Origin: Helicobacteraceae bacterium
GTDB lineage: Bacteria > Campylobacterota > Campylobacteria > Campylobacterales > Sulfurimonadaceae
NCBI GenBank assembly: GCA_947498025.1
Contig: CANMJR010000021.1
Coordinates: 1-51,951 of the forward strand
Reading direction: 5' to 3'
Length of the DNA: 51,951 nucleotides
The notes under the pieces are model-generated. The model was not told the DNA's origin. It did not search any database and saw nothing but the letters and a program-made list of their open reading frames with translations. A program made the translations under genes and the position numbers. The first letter of the stretch is position 1. Each line of letters opens with the position of its first letter. Of the stretch, positions 19,259 through 27,666 are shown piece by piece.

Positions 19259-19690
19259 ATGATCAGAATAGTATTGAGTATTGGACTATTAGTAATAGGG
19301 CTAGCTGCAGACGTTGGGTTTAAAGCACCTACGAGCGAATACAGTTTAAAAGATGCGGTTGTTTTGAATCTTAACAATTCTGTATATTTATATTCAGAGA
19401 TTATAAAAGAAAAAAGAGAGATGGAAGAGCTAAAGGCAGAAATAACAAGGATGAATATAAGTAGTGGCGAGCTATTTCAAGAGCTTCAAGCAAATAGGAA
19501 AATGAACGAATCATTAAGTCAAACAATAGAGTCACTAAAAATAAGTGATTCTGCTCTCCTGCATCAACTTGAATTATCCAAAGCCAATAGTGTTGCTATT
19601 AAAAAACCAGAAAAACAACAAGAAGAACCAGATGATGTCATAAAAATAGATGCCTCCATGGCTGAAATGCTTAAAAATATGAGCAAATAA
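19259..19690 (+). CDS. exported coiled-coil protein
   Basis: The 143-aa product has a signal peptide (VLSIGLLVIGLAA) and a long helix at about residues 38-105 with heptad spacing, giving a predicted periplasmic coiled coil. GGGGAGA precedes the ATG. The short N-terminal motif FKAPTSEYSLKDAVVLNLNNSVYLYSEI resembles the C-terminal part of the next gene (KELVLLNAKSTIHLQKEIDTL). The two may therefore be related or interacting parts of one envelope assembly. Function is unknown. Confidence 0.65.
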   Translation: MIRIVLSIGLLVIGLAADVGFKAPTSEYSLKDAVVLNLNNSVYLYSEIIKEKREMEELKAEITRMNISSGELFQELQANRKMNESLSQTIESLKISDSALLHQLELSKANSVAIKKPEKQQEEPDDVIKIDASMAEMLKNMSK

Positions 19691-19692
19691 AA

Positions 19693-20358
19693 ATGAAAAA
19701 AAAATTATTACTCACTCTGGTGTTATTATCACTGCCGCTCTCTATATTAAATGCATCGCCTTCTAAAAGCAAGAGTAACCCAACATTCGCAACAATTGGT
19801 GAGCAAAGCTATAAGGTCGCAAGCAAAATAGCCGTCTTGCGAACAACTCCTATGTCTAGCGCACCTAGAATTAGAACACTGGGTCGCAACGAAAGAGTTA
19901 GCATTATTGCTCATCTTGAAGGAGGCTGGAGCGAGACAAAAGAAGGGGGATATATTCCAACTTTTTTAATAATCCCAGTAGTAAGCAAAGAAACAGCAAA
20001 GCCTTTAGTTAATACAAGCGTTTCTGATATTCCAAATAAGAACCCAGAAAACAATTATTTTGTCAACAAAGCACTTGAAAAAAGAAATGAACCAAATCAA
20101 GAGCTTGAAAAAAAACAATCGGAAAAAATAGAAGAAATTTCACCCACGGCAGCAGCATCGCATGAGAAAATTATAATAAGCACAAAAGAGCTTGTGTTGT
20201 TAAACGCAAAAAGTACAATTCATTTACAAAAAGAAATTGACACTCTACTAAGAAACACTTCTGAGCTTCAAGCAGAGATACGAATTTTCAGAGAAGAATT
20301 ACTTGAAAGAGAAAAAAAACAGGAAAGCGAGATTTTATTATTAAAAGAAAGAAGATAG
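19693..20358 (+). CDS. exported SH3b-domain protein with C-terminal coiled coil
   Basis: This 221-aa protein has a signal peptide (LLLTLVLLSLPLSILNA) and then a bacterial SH3 domain at about residues 38-90, recognised by the LRTTPMSSAPRIRTLGRNE pattern and the GGWSETKEGGYIP end. Bacterial SH3 domains usually bind cell wall. A linker and a helix (about 150-221) with heptad spacing follow. It starts 2 bases after the previous stop. A wall-binding partner of the transglycosylase, placing the mating apparatus in the envelope, is a reasonable inference. Confidence 0.72.
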   Translation: MKKKLLLTLVLLSLPLSILNASPSKSKSNPTFATIGEQSYKVASKIAVLRTTPMSSAPRIRTLGRNERVSIIAHLEGGWSETKEGGYIPTFLIIPVVSKETAKPLVNTSVSDIPNKNPENNYFVNKALEKRNEPNQELEKKQSEKIEEISPTAAASHEKIIISTKELVLLNAKSTIHLQKEIDTLLRNTSELQAEIRIFREELLEREKKQESEILLLKERR

Positions 20359-20468
20359 TTCTTTATATCTCCACCAGCAGATTTGGGAGAGTGTGAATAT
20401 TACAATCTATACCAACTGCGTCATTAGTTATGTGTGAAAATAAATAAAGTAAAAAAAAGGAAAAACAG

Positions 20469-20858
20469 ATGAGAAGAGTTTTAATAGTAGATGATAACAA
20501 AGAAGTAGTAAGGGCACTAAGCGATATGCTAGAAATAAACGACATAATGTCTGACGCTATCCATAATTCCAATGATTTTGCAACACTGCTATCTACAACA
20601 AATTTTAAGGGCTTATCAGCAATAATTATGGACTACAACCTTGAAGATACACGAAACGGGGTAGCACTCCTAGTGGATGCTGATGCCAAAGGCGCTCTTT
20701 TTAAAAAAGAGGTTTTTTTTTACAGTGGAAATATTGACTACATAAAAAAAGAAGAAAGAGACTTTTTAATAAATAAAAAAATTAGAGTTTTTAGTAAAAC
20801 GCAAATGTCCAGTATGGTTGATGATATAGTAATTAAAATATCTCAACAAAGAGCGTAG
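20469..20858 (+). CDS. single-domain response regulator receiver (copy 1)
   Basis: The 129-aa receiver has the acidic pair VDDN (residues 8-9), the phospho-acceptor Asp in IIMDYNLED, the switch serine in FYSGN and the lysine in SKTQM. AAAAAGGAAAAAC precedes the ATG. It is clearly paralogous to the receiver at 23644 (same MDYNLE, FYSGN and KTQMS motifs), and the two flank the kinase-like gene. No output domain is present. It probably takes part in a phosphorelay or acts as a phosphate sink. It starts about 110 bases after the exported-protein genes and 5 bases before the kinase. Confidence 0.85.
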   Translation: MRRVLIVDDNKEVVRALSDMLEINDIMSDAIHNSNDFATLLSTTNFKGLSAIIMDYNLEDTRNGVALLVDADAKGALFKKEVFFYSGNIDYIKKEERDFLINKKIRVFSKTQMSSMVDDIVIKISQQRA

Positions 20859-20863
20859 CAAAA

Positions 20864-23620
20864 GTGATTAATTTTGTAAAAATCACAAAAGCACTTCTTA
20901 AAATTGAAAATCTTCTCCAGAAGCTCCTGCCTATAGATGAATACGAGGAAACATTCAAACAAAGAGAGACTTATTATAATGATGTCTTTACCCCTAATTA
21001 CTCTTTGGCGTATGGATATTTTAGTGTTATAGAAGATGAGCTTCTTTCCACTAGGACTCGCATCATGGAAGATTTAAACGATATTGCATTCTTAATTATT
21101 GAAAAACATTATTTTAACAAAGAGGAATTAATTGATATTCTAAAAAACACTACGACCGCAAAAGAAACATTGGGGCCACTACTTAAAGACAAAGTTTTTT
21201 TTAAAAATATAATTAAAGACATCCGACAAATTAATGAAACTAATATTTTCATACACCAAGCTACAGGAATATTAACTTCGGTTATTCCGACCATAGTGTC
21301 GATCCTCGCAGAAAAAGAAAGTGAGAGTTTCACTGTGATAAAAACAAATCAATTTATTATTGATAAAATATTAATATCTTCTTCAAATATAGAGAGGTTA
21401 CAGAATGATTTAAAGCATCTCTCCAGTGCAAATGGAGATGAATACCAATATCAAATCGATAAGCATCCCCTTTCAGAGTTTTTTAATTTTTTTGAAAGCT
21501 ACAAAGAAAAATTAATCGAATTTTATTATAACGGTAAAAAAAATAAAATCCCACTAGTAGTAACCAATAATGAAGAAATGAATGTATTAATAGACGTGGA
21601 TTTTTATAAAACACTAGAGATAATAGAAGTGATTATTTTTAATGCCGCTGAAGAGCTTTGCAATGCAATCGAAGATGGAGCAATCGAGCAGGGCAGTGGA
21701 ATGATTTCAATATCAACAAGCAAAGAGCTAGATAGGCTACTAAGCAAAGAAATTGTAATTATAAGTATCTCTGATAATGGCAGAGGAGTTAAAAATGTTG
21801 ATAAGATTTTTGACTTAAATTATTCGACCAAGAAATCCAGAGGCGGGAGTGGTCTAGGGCTGGCTGCTGCCAAAAAGATAGCAGACGATGTGGGAATTAT
21901 AATAAAAGTAGAGCAAGGGGAAGAGAGCGGAACTGTGTTCCATCTCAAGATACCATACAACTCTAGCGTATATAAGAAAAAGAAGCTATCTTCTCTGAAT
22001 TTCAACAATAAAGAGCACTTAAAACTTGCTATCTATTCTGATTGTGAGAATGAAGAGCAGACAGCAATAAACAATCTTGCACGAGATGGTTTTACCCTAG
22101 AGAGGATTGAGTCAGCAAACCAGTTTCAGGCAGTCTTTGAGAAATGCTCCGTTTTGCTTGTGAGTATTAAAAATGAAGAGCGATTTCATGAGATGCTAGA
22201 AATCATTAGAACAAAGAAAACCGGACAAATGGTGCTGTTATGTATTGACAAAAATGAAGGTGAACTATTGGAGAAAGCGATAATCTCCAGAGTGGATGAA
22301 ATTGTTTTCAAGCCTCATGATTTCTATACCATTTCCAAAAAAATAAGAAGATATTACAGAAGCTTCTATCTAAATAAGGAAATATATAAAATCAAGGGGC
22401 TTGAAAAAGAGGCGTTAAGTCTTGAATACAAGAGCTTCGTTAAAGATAAAGCTTCGGCTTTTGAAGAAATAGCCTTATTCTATAGAGAACTTATTGTCGG
22501 CAATAGTGATGAATTTTTACATTCGATAATTGCTTCTTTGAAAAGTTGTGAGATTATCTATGATGACGAAAAAATAATAGCACAAACCATAATGGGTTAT
22601 ATTACGGAAATATTCAAACAGTTTGATTTCAATAAGACACTAGCGGAAATAGAAAATCTAAGCCTCTATATCCTACACAGAGTAGTTAACTGTAGAGCGG
22701 AGGATGTGATTTATGAGCAAGTGTTTAATAAACTAATTCACCTTATGAAGCATGGCAATAATATAACACCCTTTAATGAAGGTCATGCAGACACTATAGC
22801 AATTGTTATGGAGTTTGAAAAGCGCTTGCTTGGAGTAAGTTTAAAATACTTGATACAAAACAGTCTTGCGCAAAAAGAGAAAGAATTAAATACAAACTCT
22901 TTGCACTTCTTAATGACCAGTATCTCTCATATACAAAATAATATGCTCTCTCTAGTGGAAGCAAAATGCTCAATGTTGGATCTCTTTATTAAGCTAGACT
23001 TGAATAGAGACGACGAAGAAGCAAACATTAAAAAAGAAAAGGTCATTGAAAAAATCAAAAGAAGACAGTTTCCGCTAAAAGAATATTTGTTATTTGTCAG
23101 ACAAACATCGAATCTGTTCTGCTCCTTCAGTGTCACAAATGAGCACTGCAATATTCAAAATATTGACTTTTTAAAATTTCTATTAGAGCTTGTATTTATC
23201 AACGGAAATCATATAAAAAATCCCGGAATCACAATGAGGGTGAATTGTGAATTGTCAATAAATGAAACGAGCATAAAACGTATCCAACTACATGAAAATA
23301 TTTTAATCGCGTCTATCTACGCAATTGTAGAAAATGCCATAGAAGCAGGTGCAAAAAATATTGAAATCAATATAGTTGATATAAGGAATCAATATATTGA
23401 AATCAATATTATTAACGACGGGAAGCGCATTGAAGAGGAGCTGGTTCCACATCTGTTCGCAGCCCATTTTACAACTAAGAAACAATTGGGTCTCGGACTG
23501 ACAATTGCAAAAAAGTGGCTAAATGCAATCTATTACAATATCAATTACAAAAGAACTTATAGGGATGTTAGCTTTGCAATAAGTATCCCATTTGCCGAAG
23601 TAATTGAGTGCAAAAAATAA
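20864..23620 (+). CDS. cytosolic kinase-like protein with two HATPase domains
   Basis: This 918-aa protein has no membrane segment. A helical N-terminus leads to a first HATPase domain at about 255-365 (N box AAEELCNAIEDG, G1 ISDNGRGV, G2 GGSGLGLAAAKKI). A receiver-like stretch lacking the acidic pair follows at about 385-495, then a helical middle, and a second HATPase domain at about 815-912 (VENAIEAGA, INDGKRI, LGLGLTIAKKW). Possible phospho-accepting histidines lie in NIFIHQATGIL (about 131) and TSISHIQNNML (about 689). Neither is a classic H box. Two ATP sites around a dead receiver is a rare layout. It sits between two paralogous receivers, its likely partners. Confidence 0.78.
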   Translation: MINFVKITKALLKIENLLQKLLPIDEYEETFKQRETYYNDVFTPNYSLAYGYFSVIEDELLSTRTRIMEDLNDIAFLIIEKHYFNKEELIDILKNTTTAKETLGPLLKDKVFFKNIIKDIRQINETNIFIHQATGILTSVIPTIVSILAEKESESFTVIKTNQFIIDKILISSSNIERLQNDLKHLSSANGDEYQYQIDKHPLSEFFNFFESYKEKLIEFYYNGKKNKIPLVVTNNEEMNVLIDVDFYKTLEIIEVIIFNAAEELCNAIEDGAIEQGSGMISISTSKELDRLLSKEIVIISISDNGRGVKNVDKIFDLNYSTKKSRGGSGLGLAAAKKIADDVGIIIKVEQGEESGTVFHLKIPYNSSVYKKKKLSSLNFNNKEHLKLAIYSDCENEEQTAINNLARDGFTLERIESANQFQAVFEKCSVLLVSIKNEERFHEMLEIIRTKKTGQMVLLCIDKNEGELLEKAIISRVDEIVFKPHDFYTISKKIRRYYRSFYLNKEIYKIKGLEKEALSLEYKSFVKDKASAFEEIALFYRELIVGNSDEFLHSIIASLKSCEIIYDDEKIIAQTIMGYITEIFKQFDFNKTLAEIENLSLYILHRVVNCRAEDVIYEQVFNKLIHLMKHGNNITPFNEGHADTIAIVMEFEKRLLGVSLKYLIQNSLAQKEKELNTNSLHFLMTSISHIQNNMLSLVEAKCSMLDLFIKLDLNRDDEEANIKKEKVIEKIKRRQFPLKEYLLFVRQTSNLFCSFSVTNEHCNIQNIDFLKFLLELVFINGNHIKNPGITMRVNCELSINETSIKRIQLHENILIASIYAIVENAIEAGAKNIEINIVDIRNQYIEINIINDGKRIEEELVPHLFAAHFTTKKQLGLGLTIAKKWLNAIYYNINYKRTYRDVSFAISIPFAEVIECKK

Positions 23621-23643
23621 AACACCAAACAGGAGAAAAAAAT

Positions 23644-24027
23644 ATGCTAATGGTTTTAATTGTGGATGATAACAAAAATATGACAGCGGCGCTTGAGGAT
23701 ATTTTGGACTTAGAAGATATAAAAAGCAAAGCGGTTTATGACCCGGAAACCTTTTTAAGATTAATGGATGATAAGGATTTTTTCAACTTCTCTATCATTA
23801 TTATGGATTACAATCTCGAAGCCCCTCTAAATGGAATAAATCTACTAATGAGGGCTGACGAAAGGAATCTATTACATGACAAAAAAGTCTATTTCTATAG
23901 TGGAAATGTTAATTACATAAATGGAGACGAAAGAGAATTTCTTGCGGATAGGAAAATAACTATTTTTGAAAAAACCCAAATGTCTGAGATGATAAGCTCA
24001 ATCATAAAAGATGTCACAAAAGAATGA
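23644..24027 (+). CDS. single-domain response regulator receiver (copy 2)
   Basis: The start at 23644 is chosen because AGGAGA lies 8 bases upstream; a GTG at 23608 inside the kinase gene has no such site. The 127-aa product has VDDN, phospho-acceptor MDYNLE, FYSGN and EKTQMS, and is the paralogue of the receiver at 20469. The phosphorylation residues look intact. It overlaps the HD-GYP gene by ATGA, so the two are probably translated together. It may switch the phosphodiesterase in trans, as the phosphodiesterase has no receiver of its own. Confidence 0.85.
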   Translation: MLMVLIVDDNKNMTAALEDILDLEDIKSKAVYDPETFLRLMDDKDFFNFSIIIMDYNLEAPLNGINLLMRADERNLLHDKKVYFYSGNVNYINGDEREFLADRKITIFEKTQMSEMISSIIKDVTKE

Positions 24028-25556
24028 GAGTATTTTTTGGAAACAGGAAGATTTCAGAGGCTTTTAATCATTTAAAAATTTCCAATAAGATAAATTTTAG
24101 TCTATACAGCTCGTTTGTGATTCTATTGGTGCTGTTTTGGGGGATTCATGGGCAGTATAGTAAAATGGAGACAGAATATAAAGAGATACTAGATAATTCT
24201 AATGATTTTTTGCGCTGTAATCAAGAACTTGTTCGCAAGCTTAACATATTGTTTTCGGAAAATATTGCTTATAGCAGGCAGCACACAGGCAAAAAGCCAG
24301 TACTAAATAGCGATTGCGGTGCTTTATTATTTCATACACAAGAGGGCGACAACCTAAGCAAGCTGTTAAAAAACAACAATATCATGGAGCTTGAAAAAAA
24401 AGTAAAGCAGGGCGTGGAATCATTTTTAGAAACCTCTAAAAACATTCACGATAGCAGACCTTCAGACAGTATGAATGCAGAGGAGATAATCGCATTGCAC
24501 TCTGCACTATCTACTATTTACGACAACATAGAAAGCATCGAAAAAGAGACAAAAAAAGTACACAGTGCCTATATGGATAAACACGAAGCAGGGGCTGAAT
24601 CTTTTAAATATTCAGCACTGATTATTATCTTTTTGTCTTTTGGTGTTTTATTTTATATAAATAGAAAAATAGCAATTTCAATAGTTGAGAATCTAGAGTC
24701 TCTTAATGAAAGTGTAGAATCATTTTTTAATTTCATCAGAAAGAAAGAAAGAAACATAGAAACTATTCAATTGAATTCCAGTGATGAAATAGTGGCAATC
24801 ACTGAAACAATCAATAAGAATATAGTAACAGTAAGAAAAATAATTGATGACGAGAGGGAGTCAAAAGAAAAGTTAGAATCCCTAACTAATTCACTTGTTG
24901 AAAGAGTTGCGTTAGCAACATTAGAAAATATGAAAGCGTATAAAGAAATGGAAAATACACAAAGAGAAATGGTCTTAATCCTTGGCGCCATAGTAGAGGA
25001 GCGCTCAGACGAGACATCTAAACATGTTGTAAGAGTAGCAGAATATTCAATGTTGCTAGGCAGGCTTTTGGGTTTATCCGAAAAGGATTGTTATGAAATA
25101 AAACATGCCTCTCCAATGCATGACGTCGGCAAAATTGGCATACCAGACAGTATCCTAAATAAAGAGGGTCTATTAACAGAGTGTGAATATGTAACGATGA
25201 AAACGCACAGCTGTATAGGCTATGAGATTTTAAGACATAGTGAAAAATCCATTTTAAAAGCTGCAGCAGTAATTGCGCATGAGCACCATGAGAAGTATGA
25301 TGGAACCGGCTATCCTCGTGGTATAAAAGGGGAGGATATTCATATCTTTGCTAGAATTACGGCTGTCGCCGATGTTTTTGATGCTTTACTCTCTGAGCGA
25401 AGATATAAAAACGCATGGCTACTTGATGATGTGTTGGAATACCTTCAAGAACAAAAAAGCAAGCAGTTTGACCCAAAAATTGTTGATATTTTCTTAAGTA
25501 ATCTCAACTTATTTTTAAATGCAAGAGAAAGCATTGATTCAAAGACAGCAGCGTGA
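24024..25556 (+). CDS. membrane sensor with HD-GYP cyclic-di-GMP phosphodiesterase domain
   Basis: The 510-aa protein has a membrane helix near residues 25-40, a mostly helical periplasmic sensor (about 42-190), a second helix near 195-215, a HAMP-like/coiled region, and an HD-GYP domain at about 310-490. Catalytic motifs are complete: HDVGKIGIPD, HxxxGYEIL, AHEHHEKYDGTGYP and ARITAVADVFDAL. HD-GYP enzymes break down cyclic-di-GMP to pGpG or GMP. It ends the signalling operon. The stop codon lies at the edge of the IS200/IS605 right end, so the last residues may be altered by that insertion. Confidence 0.9.
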   Translation: MRVFFGNRKISEAFNHLKISNKINFSLYSSFVILLVLFWGIHGQYSKMETEYKEILDNSNDFLRCNQELVRKLNILFSENIAYSRQHTGKKPVLNSDCGALLFHTQEGDNLSKLLKNNNIMELEKKVKQGVESFLETSKNIHDSRPSDSMNAEEIIALHSALSTIYDNIESIEKETKKVHSAYMDKHEAGAESFKYSALIIIFLSFGVLFYINRKIAISIVENLESLNESVESFFNFIRKKERNIETIQLNSSDEIVAITETINKNIVTVRKIIDDERESKEKLESLTNSLVERVALATLENMKAYKEMENTQREMVLILGAIVEERSDETSKHVVRVAEYSMLLGRLLGLSEKDCYEIKHASPMHDVGKIGIPDSILNKEGLLTECEYVTMKTHSCIGYEILRHSEKSILKAAAVIAHEHHEKYDGTGYPRGIKGEDIHIFARITAVADVFDALLSERRYKNAWLLDDVLEYLQEQKSKQFDPKIVDIFLSNLNLFLNARESIDSKTAA

Positions 25557-25660
25557 ACTACCAACCACCTAAAGAGGTGGTGGCTTCCTAACTAACAACT
25601 CCTTAGAGAGTTGAGCGAAAGGCTTTCGTTTTTAAGTCTGAAAGGCGATACCCGCCTCAA
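25557..25660 (-). ncRNA. omegaRNA (TnpB guide RNA) region
   Basis: Between the tnpB stop and the right end lie at least four stem-loops: ACCACCT/AGGTGGT at 25564-25581, CAACTC/GAGTTG at 25596-25613, CGAAA/TTTCG near 25616-25628, and AGGCG/CGCCT near 25642-25657. TnpB proteins use an RNA from exactly this 3' position as scaffold, with the flanking DNA beyond the right end as guide. Here the guide would be antisense to the end of the HD-GYP gene. The 5' limit inside tnpB is not visible. Confidence 0.6.
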
Positions 25661-27021
25661 GCGACTTTTTCTAATCCTCTTTTTTTAATAGTACACGATG
25701 CCTGAAAATCTGGATTGGTTTGATGATGGCATTTAGTGCACTTAAATTTATCTTGCTGTGGACGATTAGCTTTATCTCTATTTCCGCACTCGCTACACTC
25801 TTGAGAGGTATAGGCGGGATTTACTTTAACAAATAGTTTGTCATTAAGCATGGTTTGTTTATATTGTATCATTGATACAAATTGATAGAATGAAGCCGAA
25901 AGCAGAGACCTGTTTAATCCTGACTTTTGTTTAACTTTTTTACCGTGAACAATCTCATTGCCTTTGGCTGATTTCGTCATTTGGTTTTTTAGTTTTAAAT
26001 CTTCAACTGCTATCAACTCAAACTCTCTTGTTAAAGCTGTAGATATTTTATGATACAAATCTTGTTTTTGATTTGAGAGACTTTTATTTAACTTGTTTAT
26101 TTTATTCTGAGTTTTCCTATGATTTTTCCCTAGTTTCGATTTAGATTTTATTATTTTCAACACTCTTCTTGATTGTTTACGTTCTAGCACTTTTACTGCT
26201 TTTGCGTATTTTAATCCTCTTCTGTTTCTTGAGCCATTTAAAATCAAATGGTCATCTTTAACTTCGGCAATATTTTTCATAAGAAGTGTTATTGGGTTGG
26301 ATACTGCAAAGTTTTCTATATTTAAGTCTACACCGATAGACTTAGTAATATCAAGGTTTCCTTTTGATATTACTAAACCTATTTCTTTTTGAAATTCAAT
26401 ATTGAAACTCACATAATATTTATTTGAGTCTTTTGATATTACGATTGAACACATCTTATGGTTGCTCGGTAGTTCTCTGTGGCTTCTAAATCTAATCTTC
26501 TTTGACATTATTTGTAGTATTTTAAATTTGTCTGTACTGTCTAGAATAGAGTATCCTTGATTGTTCCAAGTAAATGATTGATGTGGTTCTTTTGAGCTCT
26601 GAAATTTTGGAAAGCCAAGCTTTAAAGCTTTGGCTATCTCTTTTGGTGTTTGTGCTTTATCTAGTGCTTTTTGTCGTTCTGCTACGACCTCTTTGCTAAA
26701 AGCTTTTTTAACAGCATTTAAAAAGTTAATTCTGGCTTGTTGCGTGACAACTGTTTTAAAGGAGATTTTTCTTAAACTTAATGCTCTTTTTACAACTGTA
26801 TCATAGCTTGTTGCTTTTCGATATTTTTTCTCCTCTTTTTCAAGATTTCTATTTTTTTCACTCTCTTTTTTCCAAAGATTTAAACAGATGTTGTAAGATT
26901 GGTTGTAAACGAACATTTGATGGCTTAGGAGCTGTTTTTGATGGTCTGTCGGATATAATCTGTATTTGTATCCTAGATTGACAGTTTTAAGAGATATATC
27001 ACTCTTTGACATCTGGTTCAT
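25657..27021 (-). CDS. tnpB: TnpB RNA-guided nuclease (OrfB)
   Basis: This 454-aa protein has the TnpB layout: N-terminal helix-turn-helix (YKYRLYPTDHQKQLLSHQ), RuvC-I Asp in GVDLNIENFAV, RuvC-II Glu in IAVEDLKLKNQM, a four-Cys zinc ribbon (CSECG and CTKCHH), and a RuvC-III Asp in TNPDFQASCTIKKRG. All catalytic acids are present, so it could cleave DNA. Residues after RuvC-III diverge from the common NADxNAA pattern. The start overlaps the tnpA stop. TnpB is not needed for transposition itself but helps keep the element at its donor site. Confidence 0.92.
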   Translation of the reverse strand: MNQMSKSDISLKTVNLGYKYRLYPTDHQKQLLSHQMFVYNQSYNICLNLWKKESEKNRNLEKEEKKYRKATSYDTVVKRALSLRKISFKTVVTQQARINFLNAVKKAFSKEVVAERQKALDKAQTPKEIAKALKLGFPKFQSSKEPHQSFTWNNQGYSILDSTDKFKILQIMSKKIRFRSHRELPSNHKMCSIVISKDSNKYYVSFNIEFQKEIGLVISKGNLDITKSIGVDLNIENFAVSNPITLLMKNIAEVKDDHLILNGSRNRRGLKYAKAVKVLERKQSRRVLKIIKSKSKLGKNHRKTQNKINKLNKSLSNQKQDLYHKISTALTREFELIAVEDLKLKNQMTKSAKGNEIVHGKKVKQKSGLNRSLLSASFYQFVSMIQYKQTMLNDKLFVKVNPAYTSQECSECGNRDKANRPQQDKFKCTKCHHQTNPDFQASCTIKKRGLEKVA

Positions 27022-27434
27022 TTGTTGTTCTTACCTTGATTTTCAACATACTGCATTAAAACTTCTAAAGTTACTCCACCAGTTGTTGCAAGAAAAAAGC
27101 TTCTACTCCAAAACGCCTCTTTCCAAAGTTTTTCTCTAACCTCTGGAAATTCATTTTTAATTAACCGACTACTTGCACTTTTATAGGCGTTTATAAATTT
27201 AGATATTTCACTCTTTGGTTGCGCCTTAAAAAGTATATGTATATGGTCTTCATCATGATTAAATTCAATCACTTCTAACTTATATTGCTCTTTGTCTCCG
27301 ATATAACTAAAAATCTCTTTGAGGCGTTCACATATTGCATTATTAACTGCTTTTCTTCTGTATTTAATAACGAGAATTAAATGGTATTGTAACAGAAAGA
27401 CCGAATGCTTGTTTGTGTCGTGAATTATGCTCAT
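27018..27434 (-). CDS. tnpA: TnpA Y1 transposase (IS200/IS605)
   Basis: The 138-aa protein carries the HUH motif as HIH in DEDHIHILF and the catalytic tyrosine in LMQYVENQ near residue 129, with the FKAQPKSEISKFINAYKSASSRLI helix typical of the family. These enzymes excise and insert single-stranded DNA at hairpin ends. Length is normal and the gene appears intact. Confidence 0.93.
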   Translation of the reverse strand: MSIIHDTNKHSVFLLQYHLILVIKYRRKAVNNAICERLKEIFSYIGDKEQYKLEVIEFNHDEDHIHILFKAQPKSEISKFINAYKSASSRLIKNEFPEVREKLWKEAFWSRSFFLATTGGVTLEVLMQYVENQGKNNK

Positions 27435-27629
27435 ATTGCATTATAATGAATATATGACTGAAAAGCAAGAAAATCTAAAATCTTATGATTTTATTCAATT
27501 CGTCCCCGTCTTAGAGAACGGGGTTTTCTTGAATGTTTAGGGATAAAATTAGAAAAATATAAGATTAAAGTTTTACAATTATTTTATTAAAAATATATAA
27601 AAATTACTTTTTTATTTGTTAGAAATTCG

Positions 27630-27643
27630 ATACAATACTTCCC
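27630..27643 (+). promoter_or_regulatory. promoter of the outer-membrane protein gene
   Basis: GATACAAT gives a -10-like element about 30 bases before the ATG at 27667, in a strongly A/T-rich stretch with no clear -35, as is common in Campylobacterota. Confidence 0.4.
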
Positions 27644-27666
27644 GAACACAAACACGAAGGAATAAA

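Larger units (their letters stand above)
25550..27535 (-). mobile_element. IS200/IS605-family insertion sequence (tnpA + tnpB)
   Basis: The element is read on the minus strand. Its left end is near 27504-27535, with hairpin CCCCGT/ACGGGG at 27504-27523 beside an ATTCAAGAAAACC sequence typical of such ends. TnpA and TnpB follow in ATGA overlap, and the right end is near 25550-25581 with hairpin ACCACCT/AGGTGGT at 25564-25581. Terminal inverted repeats and target duplication are absent, as expected for HUH single-strand transposons. Exact outer limits are uncertain by several bases. It lies between the HD-GYP and outer-membrane-protein genes. Confidence 0.85.
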
